A DNA stretch of 64,000 nucleotides from Rhodococcus pyridinivorans (GTDB lineage Bacteria > Actinomycetota > Actinomycetes > Mycobacteriales > Mycobacteriaceae), in NCBI RefSeq assembly GCF_900105195.1, contig NZ_FNRX01000002.1:248001-312000 (forward strand), written 5' to 3'. The translations under genes and the position numbers were made by a program. Below the pieces are notes generated by a model that ran no database searches, was not told where the DNA came from, and saw only the letters and a program-made list of their open reading frames with translations. Shown piece by piece: positions 8,700 through 16,895 of the stretch (the first letter of the stretch is position 1; every line of letters starts with the position of its first letter).

Positions 8700-8726
8700 G
8701 CTGGTCGCACCGTGCGTCCGGCGTCC

Positions 8727-8765
8727 GGAGGAAGCCCCGTTTCCTCCACACGAAAGGAGGAAACG
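8727..8765 (+). promoter_or_regulatory. Riboswitch expression platform hiding the RBS
   Basis: Two mutually exclusive hairpins share one arm. CGTTTCCTCC (8738-8747) pairs perfectly with GGAGGAAACG (8756-8765), burying the ribosome binding site of the GDT1 gene. The same TTCCTCC (8741-8747) can instead pair with an upstream decoy GGAGGAA (8727-8733), freeing the site. This is a translational ON/OFF switch directly visible in the bases. Confidence 0.82.
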
Positions 8766-8768
8766 CAT

Positions 8769-9467
8769 ATGTGGTCCGCGCTCGTCCTGTCCTTCGCAGT
8801 CGTCTTCGTCGCCGAACTCGGCGACAAATCCCAGCTCATGGCGATGACCTTCGCCCTGCGGTATCGCTGGTGGGTCGTCCTGTCGGGGATCCTGTTCGCG
8901 ACCACCGCGGTGCACCTCGTGTCAGTGGCTGTCGGGCACTATCTGGGTGTCGCGATCCCCGCGACCGCCATCTCCATCGTCGGCGGCATCGCCTTCCTGA
9001 TCTTCGGTGCGTGGACGCTGCGCGGCGACTCCCTCGACGACGACGAGCAATCCAAGGCCGGACGCGTCGCGCGCTCCGCCTTCCTCGCCGTGACCTCGGC
9101 GTTCTTCCTCGCCGAACTCGGCGACAAGACGATGCTCGCGACCATCACGCTCGCGACCGACAACAACTGGGCCGGGGTGTGGATCGGGTCCACCGTCGGC
9201 ATGGTCGCCGCCGACGCGCTGGCCATCGTCATCGGTGCCGTGTTCGGCCGGCATCTTCCCGACAACGCCATTCGCTACGGTGCTTCCGCCCTGTTCTTCG
9301 GCTTCGGCGCGTGGATGCTCGGCGACGGCCTGTTCCCGGCGACCGGCGTCGTCGGACCGATCGCCGGCGCGGTGGCCCTGCTGCTGTCCGTCGCCGCGAT
9401 GGTGGTCGTCCGCCGGCGCGCCCGCCGTGTCACGGAGGACGAGGCCCCGGCGCTCATGCGTCCCTGA
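8769..9467 (+). CDS. GDT1/TMEM165-family manganese exporter
   Basis: 232-residue UPF0016 membrane protein with six helices in two homologous halves, each carrying the metal-binding motif ELGDK[ST] (residues 16-21 and 116-121). Bacterial members (MneA type) export Mn2+ or exchange Ca2+/Mn2+ for protons. The ATG at 8769 follows the AGGAGGAAACGCAT ribosome binding site controlled by the riboswitch, which makes Mn2+ the likely substrate and inducer. Linker residues 85-103 are acidic and cytoplasmic. Located just downstream of the Mn-type sodA gene. Confidence 0.92.
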   Translation: MWSALVLSFAVVFVAELGDKSQLMAMTFALRYRWWVVLSGILFATTAVHLVSVAVGHYLGVAIPATAISIVGGIAFLIFGAWTLRGDSLDDDEQSKAGRVARSAFLAVTSAFFLAELGDKTMLATITLATDNNWAGVWIGSTVGMVAADALAIVIGAVFGRHLPDNAIRYGASALFFGFGAWMLGDGLFPATGVVGPIAGAVALLLSVAAMVVVRRRARRVTEDEAPALMRP

Positions 9468-9511
9468 TCACCGTTCCGAACAGTGTCTTTCCACTCTGCA
9501 CAGGAGTATGC

Positions 9512-9525
9512 TTGCCGATAGGCAA
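9512..9525. promoter_or_regulatory. Palindromic operator before marR
   Basis: TTGCC-GATA-GGCAA is a perfect inverted repeat 20 bases before the marR start codon, next to an AT-rich stretch (AAATAAATT) likely to hold the -10 region. Its size and position suit a MarR dimer repressing its own operon. Confidence 0.6.
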
Positions 9526-9545
9526 ATAAATTCGGAGGTGGTTCC

Positions 9546-10049
9546 ATGTCTGAACTCACGGACAGCACCCCTCGATCCGAAACTCCTCCGTTCGACGCGG
9601 AAGACGTCCATCGTCTGCGTATCGCGATCGGACGGATCTCCCGCCGCATGGGCATGTTCGCCTCGGAGGAAGGGCTGACGCGTTCGCAGTCGACCCTCCT
9701 CACGACCGTCGCCCGCCACGAGACGATCGGAGTCCGCGACCTCGCGGAGATCGAAGGGCTCAACCCCACCATGTGTTCGCGCATGGTGGGCAAACTCGAA
9801 GACGCCGGGTTGCTCACCCGGTCCCCCGACACCGACGACAAGCGTGTCGTCCGCGTCCACATCACTCCCGCCGGTGCCGCACTCTCGGCGGAACTGCGCG
9901 ACCGCCGCACCGCCCTGTTCGCCCGTCACCTCACCGAACTGAGCGACCGGCACCTCGAAGCTCTGCACGACGCACTGCCCGCCCTCGAGGCACTCTCGCA
10001 GCGCGTCGCCGATTCACCGCGCCCCTCCGCCGAGAGGGGTCGCCCGTGA
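9546..10049 (+). CDS. MarR-family transcriptional regulator
   Basis: 167 residues with a MarR winged helix: recognition helix region LNPTMCSRMVGKLEDAGLL and wing DTDDKRVVRVHITPAG (about residues 70-105), dimerisation helices at both ends. A Cys in the recognition helix (residue 77) could be redox-sensitive, which is inference only. An AATTCGGAGG ribosome binding site precedes the ATG. It overlaps the MFS gene by four bases (GTGA) and carries a palindrome in its promoter, so it most likely autoregulates the marR-MFS pair and responds to a ligand exported by the pump. Confidence 0.92.
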   Translation: MSELTDSTPRSETPPFDAEDVHRLRIAIGRISRRMGMFASEEGLTRSQSTLLTTVARHETIGVRDLAEIEGLNPTMCSRMVGKLEDAGLLTRSPDTDDKRVVRVHITPAGAALSAELRDRRTALFARHLTELSDRHLEALHDALPALEALSQRVADSPRPSAERGRP

Positions 10050-11293
10050 CAATGCTCGCCGACATCAGAGGACAGACCTTCGCCGCCCTGCGCGGCCCCA
10101 ACTTCCGCCTCTACATCAGCGGCCAGGCCGTCTCGCTCATCGGCACGTGGATGCAGACGGTCGCGCAGTCGTGGCTCGTCCTGCAGCTCACCGGCTCCGC
10201 GACCGCCATCGGCATCGTGCTCGCACTGCAGACCGTGCCGATGCTGCTGCTCGGCCCCTACGGCGGCGTGGTCGCCGACCGCTCCGACAAACGCCGGCTC
10301 ATGATCGGGTTGCAGACCCTCATGGGTGTGCAGGCCCTGATCCTGGGGCTGCTCGTCGTCACCGACACGATCGCCCTGTGGCACGTCTACGTCCTGGCGG
10401 TCGCGCTCGGCCTCAACCAGTGCTTCGAGAACCCCGCCCGACAGTCGTTCATGCTCGAACTGGTCGGTCCGGAGGATCTGCGGAACGCCGTGAGCCTGCA
10501 GTCGGTCCTCGCCTCGTGCTCCCGCATGATCGGCCCGGCCGTCGCCGGCCTGGTCATCGCCGCGGGCGGACTCGGCGTGTGCTTCCTGCTCAACGCCGCG
10601 AGCTTCGTTGCCGTCGTCACCTCCTTGCTGCGACTCGACGTCTCCCGGCTCCAGCGCTCCCCCGCCGCCGCCCGCGCGAAGGGACAGCTGCGTGAGGGTT
10701 TCGCCTACGTCCGCAGCACGCCCGACCTGGCCGTCCCGCTGTCGATGATGGCGCTCGTCGGATGTCTGGCCTTCGAGTTCCAGGTGGTTCTGCCGGTCCT
10801 GGCCGACCACACCTTCGCTGCCGGTGCCGGGGCCTACGGCTTCCTCACCGCCGCGATGGGCGCCGGATCGGTGGTGGGGGGCCTCGCCGTCGCCACCTGG
10901 GGTCGCACCGGAACCCGGCCGCTGATCCTCACCTCCCTCGCGTTCGGCATCGCCATGGCGGTCGCCGCCGCGGCCCCGAACCTGACCACGCTCATCGTGC
11001 TCATGGTGATCGTGGGCGCACTGAGCGTGACGTTCACGTCCACCACCAACAGTTCGCTGCAACTCGCCTCCGCGCCGACGATGCGCGGACGGGTGATGGC
11101 CCTGTGGTCGGTCGCCTTCCTCGGCTCCACGGCCATCGGCGGTCCCATCGCCGGATGGGTCTGCGAGCAGTGGGGTGGCCGGGCCGGATTGCTGCTCGGT
11201 GCCGTCGCGTGTCTCGTCGCCGCGGCGATGGGAGTCGTCGCACTGCGCCGCCGGACCGCGACCCCCGCGGAACCCGCGGCCGTCACCGGTTAG
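10046..11293 (+). CDS. MFS exporter (MFS_3 / enterobactin-exporter type)
   Basis: 415 residues, about twelve transmembrane helices, with the family motifs FRLYISGQAVSLIGTWMQ at the N-terminus and GGVVADRSDKRRLM after helix 2 (motif A), and the GRVMALWSVAFLGSTAIGGP segment typical of EntS-like transporters. Likely a proton-driven exporter of a small hydrophobic compound. The GTG at 10046 overlaps the marR stop and has GAGAGGGG upstream; an ATG two codons later is the alternative start. Confidence 0.88.
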   Translation: MTMLADIRGQTFAALRGPNFRLYISGQAVSLIGTWMQTVAQSWLVLQLTGSATAIGIVLALQTVPMLLLGPYGGVVADRSDKRRLMIGLQTLMGVQALILGLLVVTDTIALWHVYVLAVALGLNQCFENPARQSFMLELVGPEDLRNAVSLQSVLASCSRMIGPAVAGLVIAAGGLGVCFLLNAASFVAVVTSLLRLDVSRLQRSPAAARAKGQLREGFAYVRSTPDLAVPLSMMALVGCLAFEFQVVLPVLADHTFAAGAGAYGFLTAAMGAGSVVGGLAVATWGRTGTRPLILTSLAFGIAMAVAAAAPNLTTLIVLMVIVGALSVTFTSTTNSSLQLASAPTMRGRVMALWSVAFLGSTAIGGPIAGWVCEQWGGRAGLLLGAVACLVAAAMGVVALRRRTATPAEPAAVTG

Positions 11294-11337
11294 GGTTCGT
11301 GACGAACGACACTCACACGGGACAGGAGATACGAACA

Positions 11338-12105
11338 GTGGAGATTCAGGGATCCGCCGCACTGGTGACCGGTGCCGCATCCGGTCTCGGCGCCGCAACC
11401 GCACGCCGTCTCGCCGACGCCGGAGCCACCGTCTTCGGCCTCGACCTGCAGCAGTCCATCGACCGCGTCGGCGATGCCGCACCCGCGGGTGTCACGCTCC
11501 TCGCGACCGATGTGACCAGCGGCGACGAGGTGCAGGCCGCCGTCGACCGCATCGTCGAGTCGGGTGTTCCGCTGCGCATCGTCGTCAACTGCGCCGGTGT
11601 CGGCTGGGCCGGCCGCATCCTGTCGAAGAACGGCCCGCACGACCTCGAGCTGTTCCGCACGGTCATCACCGTCAACCTGCTCGGCACCTTCAACGTCATG
11701 CGCCTCGCGGCCGACGCGATCTCCAAGACCGAGACGGTCGACGAGTCGGGTCAGCGCGGCGTCGTCATCAACACCGCCTCGGTGGCGGCGTTCGAGGGCC
11801 AGATCGGTCAGATCGCGTACTCCGCGTCGAAGGGTGGCGTGCACGGCATGACCGTTCCCGCCGCACGCGACCTCGCGCAGTTCGGCATCCGCGTCAACAC
11901 CATCGCCCCCGGCATCGTCGACACCCCGATGCTCGCCGGTGTCACCGAGGAGTACCGCAAGGGCCTCGAGGCCGGTGTGCCGTTCCCGTCGCGGCTCGCC
12001 CAGCCCGCCGAGTACGCGCAGCTCGCGCAGATGATCGTCGAGCACGACTACCTCAACGGTGAGACCATCCGCATGGACGGCGCGCTGCGCATGGCGCCGC
12101 GGTAA
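11338..12105 (+). CDS. SDR dehydrogenase, 3-hydroxyacyl-CoA type
   Basis: 255-residue classical short-chain dehydrogenase. The NAD-binding motif TGAASGLG is at residues 11-18, NCAG at 84-87, catalytic S148, Y161 and K165 (YSASK). The acidic residue after strand 2 (FGLDLQ, D36) favours NAD. The sequence pattern (VTVNLLGTFNVMRLAA, GIRVNTIAPGIVDTPML) resembles HSD17B10-like 3-hydroxyacyl-CoA dehydrogenases used in branched-chain and fatty acid oxidation. GTG start with ACAGGAGA upstream. Stands between the MFS gene and a strong terminator. Confidence 0.88.
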   Translation: MEIQGSAALVTGAASGLGAATARRLADAGATVFGLDLQQSIDRVGDAAPAGVTLLATDVTSGDEVQAAVDRIVESGVPLRIVVNCAGVGWAGRILSKNGPHDLELFRTVITVNLLGTFNVMRLAADAISKTETVDESGQRGVVINTASVAAFEGQIGQIAYSASKGGVHGMTVPAARDLAQFGIRVNTIAPGIVDTPMLAGVTEEYRKGLEAGVPFPSRLAQPAEYAQLAQMIVEHDYLNGETIRMDGALRMAPR

Positions 12106-12133
12106 CCCTTCCTCCGGTAACCCCGCCTCTTCC

Positions 12134-12173
12134 GTGCGCGTTTCCGGCAGTTCCGGCTGCCGGGAACGCGCAC
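12134..12173. terminator. Terminator after SDR gene
   Basis: GTGCGCGTTTCCGGCAG pairs with CTGCCGGGAACGCGCAC with a single mismatch across a TTCCGG loop. It lies 29 bases after the SDR stop and 19 bases before the next start. Confidence 0.8.
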
Positions 12174-12191
12174 ATGCGTTAGACCGGACCC

Positions 12192-13001
12192 ATGCGGATC
12201 GTTCTCGCCGTGGTGCTCGTCGTCGCGCTCGTCGGCGTCGCCGGGTGGGCGCTGCAACGACGCCTGATCTACCTGCCCGACAGCTCCACTCCCCCGTCCG
12301 CCGCGACCGTCCTGCCCGGTGCGGAGGACGTCGTGCTCACCACCTCCGACGGTCTCGCGCTCGACGCCTGGTTCGTGCCCGGTCGCGCTCCCGACGGCCC
12401 CGGAGCCGGCTTCACGGTTCTCCTCGCTCCCGGTAACGGCGGCAACCGACTCGGCCGCGTCGACACCGCCGCCGACCTCGCCGCGGCGGGTTTCTCGACG
12501 CTCCTGTTCGACTACCGCGGGTACGGCGGCAATCCCGGCGCCCCCACCGAGGAGGGTCTCGCCGCCGACGCCCGCGCGGCCCTCGAGCATCTCCGTTCAC
12601 GCGACGACGTCGACCCCGCCCGGGTGCTGTACTTCGGGGAGAGCCTCGGCTGCGCCGTGGTCACCGCGCTCGCCGTCGACGAACCTCCCGCCGGGATGCT
12701 GCTGCGCTCGCCGTTCACCGATCTCGCCGCCGTGGCCCGGCACCACTATCCCTTCGTGCCCGCCGCACTGTTGAAGGACGAGTTCCCCGTCGCCGAACTC
12801 GTCGGCCACATCGACGTGCCGATCACGGTCGTCTACGGCACCGCCGACAGCATCGTCCCGCCGGCCCAGAGCTCGGCAGTCGCCGATGCCGCCCGATGGC
12901 TGCACGAGCGGGTCGAGCTCGACGGTCTCGAACACAACGATCCGCCGATGTTCGGCGCGCCCGTGGTGGACGCACTGATCCGGCTCAGAGCAGGCCTGTG
13001 A
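12192..13001 (+). CDS. Membrane-anchored alpha/beta hydrolase (BEM46-like)
   Basis: 269 residues. One N-terminal membrane anchor (about residues 2-21), then an alpha/beta-hydrolase fold with nucleophile S151 in GESLG, acid D219 (YGTADSIVP) and H248 (LEHND). The DYRGYGGNPGAPTEEGL stretch is typical of the BEM46/ABHD13 group. Probably a cell-surface or membrane-associated serine hydrolase of unknown substrate. Its last 17 bases overlap the convergent iclR gene. Confidence 0.88.
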   Translation: MRIVLAVVLVVALVGVAGWALQRRLIYLPDSSTPPSAATVLPGAEDVVLTTSDGLALDAWFVPGRAPDGPGAGFTVLLAPGNGGNRLGRVDTAADLAAAGFSTLLFDYRGYGGNPGAPTEEGLAADARAALEHLRSRDDVDPARVLYFGESLGCAVVTALAVDEPPAGMLLRSPFTDLAAVARHHYPFVPAALLKDEFPVAELVGHIDVPITVVYGTADSIVPPAQSSAVADAARWLHERVELDGLEHNDPPMFGAPVVDALIRLRAGL

Positions 13002-13743
13002 GCCTGGCGGAGCCGTCGACGAGGAATCTCACCAGATCGGGATCGGGTTGCACCTTCGCGGCCGACCCGTGCAGGTACAGGCCGCCGACGACGAAGGACG
13101 ACGAGTCGCGGATCGGGACGGCCAGCGCCGCCCTGCCCAGCCGGGTCTCCTGGCACTCCTTCGCGTAACCGGACGAGATGATGTCGCGCAGCTCCCGCGC
13201 CAGCGACTCGCGCTCGCACATCGTGAACTCGGTGAGCCGGCGAAACTCGGCGTCCGGAGCCGCCCCCGGCACGTGTGCCAGCATCAGCTTGCCGATGGCA
13301 TTGGCGTGCAACGACTTCGACAGCGTGGTGATGGCGACGATCTCGTGGTCCGGATCCTGGTCGACGAAGCGGAGCCGGCTCCCGGCGAAGGACGCGACGT
13401 GCAATCCGAAACGCGTGCACCCCCGCAGGTCCTCCATCACGTCGTGGAGCGACTCGGACGGGGTGGATTCCGCTGCGGCCTGGGCGAGTTCGGCGGTGCG
13501 ACGACCGAGCGCGAAACCCGACAGGTCGGGGACACGCACGAGATAGCCGTCCGCGACGAGCAGGTTCAGCATCCGGTAGGCGGTGGCGGGAGGCACTCCG
13601 GCGAACGCGGCGATCTCCTTGGCGGTGGTGCCGGGACCGAGCTGTGCGACGGCCTCGAGCATCCCCAGCGCCTTCTGCACGGCGTGGGGTTGTCGTCCTC
13701 CGAAAGTAGTCTCGGAGGACCGGATCGGCACGTGGGCGGTCAC
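12985..13743 (-). CDS. IclR-family transcriptional regulator
   Basis: 252 residues from the GTG at 13743, whose GTGA overlaps the permease stop. Winged HTH at about residues 10-75 (HAVQKALGMLEAVAQLGPG, TAKEIAAFAGVPPATAYRML) and an IclR effector domain after it (HANAIGKLMLAHVP, ALAVPIRDSSSFVVGGLYL). IclR proteins commonly control uptake and catabolism of organic acids or aromatics and bind a promoter next to their own operon. Because it is coupled to the permease, which diverges from the TTQ amine dehydrogenase operon, it is the best candidate regulator of both. The longer open frame upstream lies inside the permease gene. Confidence 0.9.
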   Translation of the reverse strand: MTAHVPIRSSETTFGGRQPHAVQKALGMLEAVAQLGPGTTAKEIAAFAGVPPATAYRMLNLLVADGYLVRVPDLSGFALGRRTAELAQAAAESTPSESLHDVMEDLRGCTRFGLHVASFAGSRLRFVDQDPDHEIVAITTLSKSLHANAIGKLMLAHVPGAAPDAEFRRLTEFTMCERESLARELRDIISSGYAKECQETRLGRAALAVPIRDSSSFVVGGLYLHGSAAKVQPDPDLVRFLVDGSARLTGLL

Positions 13744-15254
13744 ATCCGCTCTTCCTGTATGCCCCCCGTGACGATCCGCGGCCGCCCGTGCTCGTCGAGG
13801 ACCAGTGTCCCCGCACCCGGCAGCAGATCCGAGGTCTCGACGGTGTCGAATGCTCCGATCGTCGCGAGGCTCTGCGGGCGGAGCCGGCGCAGCACCGCGC
13901 GCCAGACGGGTCCCGACACCAGGAGCGCGACGAGCGCCACCGGCACGACGAGCAGCGAGTGCGTGACCCCGTCGACGGCCGTGGCCACCAGCAGACCACC
14001 ACCGAGCAACGCGACGAACACCGCCGCGACCCGCGTCCACGTGGTGTCCTCACCGATGCGGTGCAGGAACCGCAGGGATGCCACCGCGACCAGCGTGTAC
14101 GCCGCGACCAGCGCGACCTCGACGACACCGTCGAAGACGGACGAATCCGCTTCCGCCACCAGGGTGTACAGGACGGCACCCGCGACACTCACCGCGACGA
14201 ACGTCGTCACCGCGAGGTAGGGGGTGCGCAGGGTGCCGTGTACGCGGGCCAGAGCGGACGGCAGCACCCGTTCGACACCCATCGAGTACAGGAGCCTCGA
14301 GCCTGCCTGTGCGCAGCCGAGTGTCGACGCGAACCACGAGCACGCCATGCCCGTCTTCACGGCGAGCACGACCGCCCACGACGCACCGGAGTCGACACCG
14401 TCGAAATACGCTCCGATGATGAGCGATCCACGCCCGGTCAGCGAGGCGACGGCCGTGAAGACGAACAGCGCCCCGACGACGAGAGGGGTGATCAGCACCG
14501 TCCGGCTGACCGTGACGAGCGGCCGACGGGCCTCGGGTCCGAAGAACGCCGCGCTCTCGAATCCGGCCATGGACAGGACGGTCATGAGCGCCAGGAAGGG
14601 CAGCAGGCTCAGCGGTGAGACCGGCAGTTCGCTTGTCGTCGTTCCGCCCGCCGGCGCGACCAGCATCGTCGCGACGATCAGTACCAGCGAACACGTTTCG
14701 ACGAGCAGGATCGCGCGGGTCGCGAACCGCACGCCGCGGATCGCGATCAGGGCGACGACCCCACCGAGCACCGCCGCCGTCACCAGCCACGGTCCCGTCC
14801 CCGGAAGATTCAGTCCCACAAGCTCACCGAGATCCAATACTGTGCGTGCTCCCTGGGCCAGCACGGAGATCGAGATGCCGAGATATCCGACGATGAGCGC
14901 CGTGCCCGTCACGAGCGCCGCGCGCGTACCGAGTCCCTGGAAGACGAAACTGTAGAGCGAACCCGCCGCGGCCAGGCGTCGCGTGAACTGCGTGATGCAC
15001 CATGCGACCAGCACGACGACGCCGGTCGTCGCGGCGATGGTGAGCACACCCCCGAGTCCCGGAGCGCTCACGGTCATCCACAGGGCGATGAACACCATTC
15101 CGGTTGCGGGAGCGATCGTCGACAGCGACTGCCCGATCAGATCGAGCTGGGACAACTGCCGGCGGCCGAGCGCATGCAGGGGTGAGCGCACGTGATCCCC
15201 GGTGGGTTCCGCGTCCTGCGCGCGGTCGATCGCCGCCCGGAGTGCTGACGTCAC
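13740..15254 (-). CDS. APC-superfamily amine/amino acid permease
   Basis: 504 residues with about twelve to thirteen membrane segments. The first helix region reads LSTIAPATGMVFIALWM and the conserved helix 6 element is FESAAFFGPEARRP, as in the amino acid-polyamine-organocation superfamily; the C-terminal tail of about 45 residues is cytoplasmic. It would import an amine or amino acid. It is the divergent partner of the TTQ amine dehydrogenase operon and is translationally coupled to the IclR regulator, so import of the amine substrate is the natural hypothesis. Confidence 0.87.
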   Translation of the reverse strand: MTSALRAAIDRAQDAEPTGDHVRSPLHALGRRQLSQLDLIGQSLSTIAPATGMVFIALWMTVSAPGLGGVLTIAATTGVVVLVAWCITQFTRRLAAAGSLYSFVFQGLGTRAALVTGTALIVGYLGISISVLAQGARTVLDLGELVGLNLPGTGPWLVTAAVLGGVVALIAIRGVRFATRAILLVETCSLVLIVATMLVAPAGGTTTSELPVSPLSLLPFLALMTVLSMAGFESAAFFGPEARRPLVTVSRTVLITPLVVGALFVFTAVASLTGRGSLIIGAYFDGVDSGASWAVVLAVKTGMACSWFASTLGCAQAGSRLLYSMGVERVLPSALARVHGTLRTPYLAVTTFVAVSVAGAVLYTLVAEADSSVFDGVVEVALVAAYTLVAVASLRFLHRIGEDTTWTRVAAVFVALLGGGLLVATAVDGVTHSLLVVPVALVALLVSGPVWRAVLRRLRPQSLATIGAFDTVETSDLLPGAGTLVLDEHGRPRIVTGGIQEERM

Positions 15255-15608
15255 GGCCGTGGTCCTTTCACTGGATTCGTCCGGACGCTAACCCCGTTCT
15301 GTTACAGCCGCATTACCTGCGCGAACACGACGTGCCGTCCAAGTGGGAATCCGCTCGCAGAGGCGATGCGAGGTGCATCACGCCACCGCCTTCCGCGCGG
15401 ACTCGGGCGAACGCAAAACCCCACGTCGCCGAGCCCCGACGTCCCTGAATTCGAAGGCTCGCGTTCTCGTTCAGGGTGTCCCCTTTCGTTTCTCCGGCGT
15501 CGCACGCCCGACTCGAGACCGCAGCAGGATGTGTCCATCCCCACCTGCGAGGGATCCGCCGGGACCTCGACGAGGTCCCGAAGCGAAACGGAAGGAGTGA
15601 TCGCACAC
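15255..15608. promoter_or_regulatory. Divergent control region of amine dehydrogenase operon
   Basis: 354 bases with no gene between the permease and mauE starts. It holds an inverted repeat CCCTGAA (15443-15449) / TTCAGGG (15470-15476), a candidate regulator site, and a perfect 8-bp hairpin GGGACCTC-GAC-GAGGTCCC (15561-15579) in the presumed leader just before the AAGGAG of mauE, which could act in attenuation or mRNA stability. The bases immediately around 15285-15315 are the most AT-balanced part and probably hold the permease promoter. Confidence 0.5.
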
Positions 15609-16190
15609 ATGCTGTGGGTGCTGATCGCATCGATCGTCGGAGGCACGCTGTTGCTCGCCGGCATCCCCAAGACCCGGGACCGCCAGGGTCTGCTGCGCAC
15701 GGTGCGCGGGTACAAGCTGCTGCCTGCGCCGCTCGAGGACGCGGTGTCGTTCGCGCTGCCGTGGGCCGAGATCGTCCTCGGTGCCGCGCTCATCACCGGC
15801 ATCGCCGGACGATGGGCGGCCGCAGGCGCCGCACTGCTGTTCCTGTGCTTCTTCGGCGGCCTGACGATCAACCTTCTCCGAGGCCGTCGTGACCTCGACT
15901 GCGGCTGTTTCGCATTCGGTTCCCACGACATCCCGCGGATCGGGTGGTTCCACGCGGTGCGGGCCGGTGCGTTCGTGCTCGTCTCCGCAGCCCTGGCCCT
16001 CGTTCCCGCCGGCGCACCGTCGCTCGCCGAGCACCTCCTCGCCGTCGCGCTCGCCGCACTGGTGCTGGTCGTGGTCGTCACCGCGGTGCAGTTGCGGTCG
16101 ATCGTGCATCCGGGCCGACGCCCGGTCGACGACCACCTGACGAAGGCCTCGATCGAACTTCGTGCCGCCTCGCCCCTCTCGCGGTACTGA
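15609..16190 (+). CDS. mauE: MauE-family membrane protein
   Basis: 193 residues, about four to five membrane helices. The MauE hallmark DCGCFAFG (about residues 97-104) holds a Cys pair in a loop after the second half of the bundle. In methylamine dehydrogenase systems MauE and MauD are needed for stability and disulfide formation of the TTQ subunit. The ATG at 15609 follows AAGGAG; longer upstream frames run through the control region. First gene of the operon, 21 bases before mauD. Confidence 0.85.
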   Translation: MLWVLIASIVGGTLLLAGIPKTRDRQGLLRTVRGYKLLPAPLEDAVSFALPWAEIVLGAALITGIAGRWAAAGAALLFLCFFGGLTINLLRGRRDLDCGCFAFGSHDIPRIGWFHAVRAGAFVLVSAALALVPAGAPSLAEHLLAVALAALVLVVVVTAVQLRSIVHPGRRPVDDHLTKASIELRAASPLSRY

Positions 16191-16211
16191 CACATCCGAA
16201 CGGAGAAATCT

Positions 16212-16826
16212 GTGAACACCTTCCTGCTGATCGCGGTCATCGTGCTGGCCGTCGCCGTCGCGGCACTGTTCCTCATGCTGCTCGCCCTCGCCCGCGAGAT
16301 CGGGCGCGTGCAGGTGCGTCTCGGCCCCCTCGGCGCCCGGATGATGGACACCGGCCCGAAGATCGATCAGGTCGCTCCGAGCTTCCGCGGCCTGCAGGAC
16401 CACCTCGGCCGCGAGGTCGGCGTCGGTGGCCACCGCGACAAGGCGCAGCTGCTGCTGTTCACCGCGCCGTCGTGCTCGACCTGCAAGAGCCTGCTGCCCG
16501 GCGTCAAGGCGATGGCGAAGGCGGAGAAGGACCTCGAGGTCGTCATCATCTCCGACGGCACGCCCGAGGAGCACCAGAGTTTCCTTGCCGGTTCGGGTAT
16601 CGGTGCCGAGCTCAGCTACGTCGACGCCCGCGATGTGGGCATCGCCTACCAGGTGGGCACCACTCCGTACGGCGTGATCCTCGACGAGCACGGCAAGATC
16701 CAGGCCAAGGGCCTGTGCAACCACATGGCGCAGGTCGAATCCCTCCTCAACGCACTCGAATCCGGCACGCCCTCGCTGCAGCACCTGCACGAGGCAGCCA
16801 AGACTCGCGCCGCAGCCGGTCTGTGA
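16212..16826 (+). CDS. mauD: MauD-like membrane thioredoxin
   Basis: 204 residues. One N-terminal membrane anchor (residues 3-28), then a thioredoxin fold with the redox motif CSTC at 88-91 (LLFTAPSCSTCKSLLPG) and the cis-Pro loop VGTTPYGVI. The protein should face the cell exterior. MauD proteins help build the many disulfides of the small amine dehydrogenase subunit; the next gene encodes exactly such a Cys-rich protein. GTG start with CGGAGAAA upstream. Confidence 0.88.
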   Translation: MNTFLLIAVIVLAVAVAALFLMLLALAREIGRVQVRLGPLGARMMDTGPKIDQVAPSFRGLQDHLGREVGVGGHRDKAQLLLFTAPSCSTCKSLLPGVKAMAKAEKDLEVVIISDGTPEEHQSFLAGSGIGAELSYVDARDVGIAYQVGTTPYGVILDEHGKIQAKGLCNHMAQVESLLNALESGTPSLQHLHEAAKTRAAAGL

Positions 16827-16895
16827 TCTGCGAGCGCCGACCGCCCCGTCGGTACGGGCGGAATCTCATCCCCTTCTCGAGATCGGAGTACGTCG

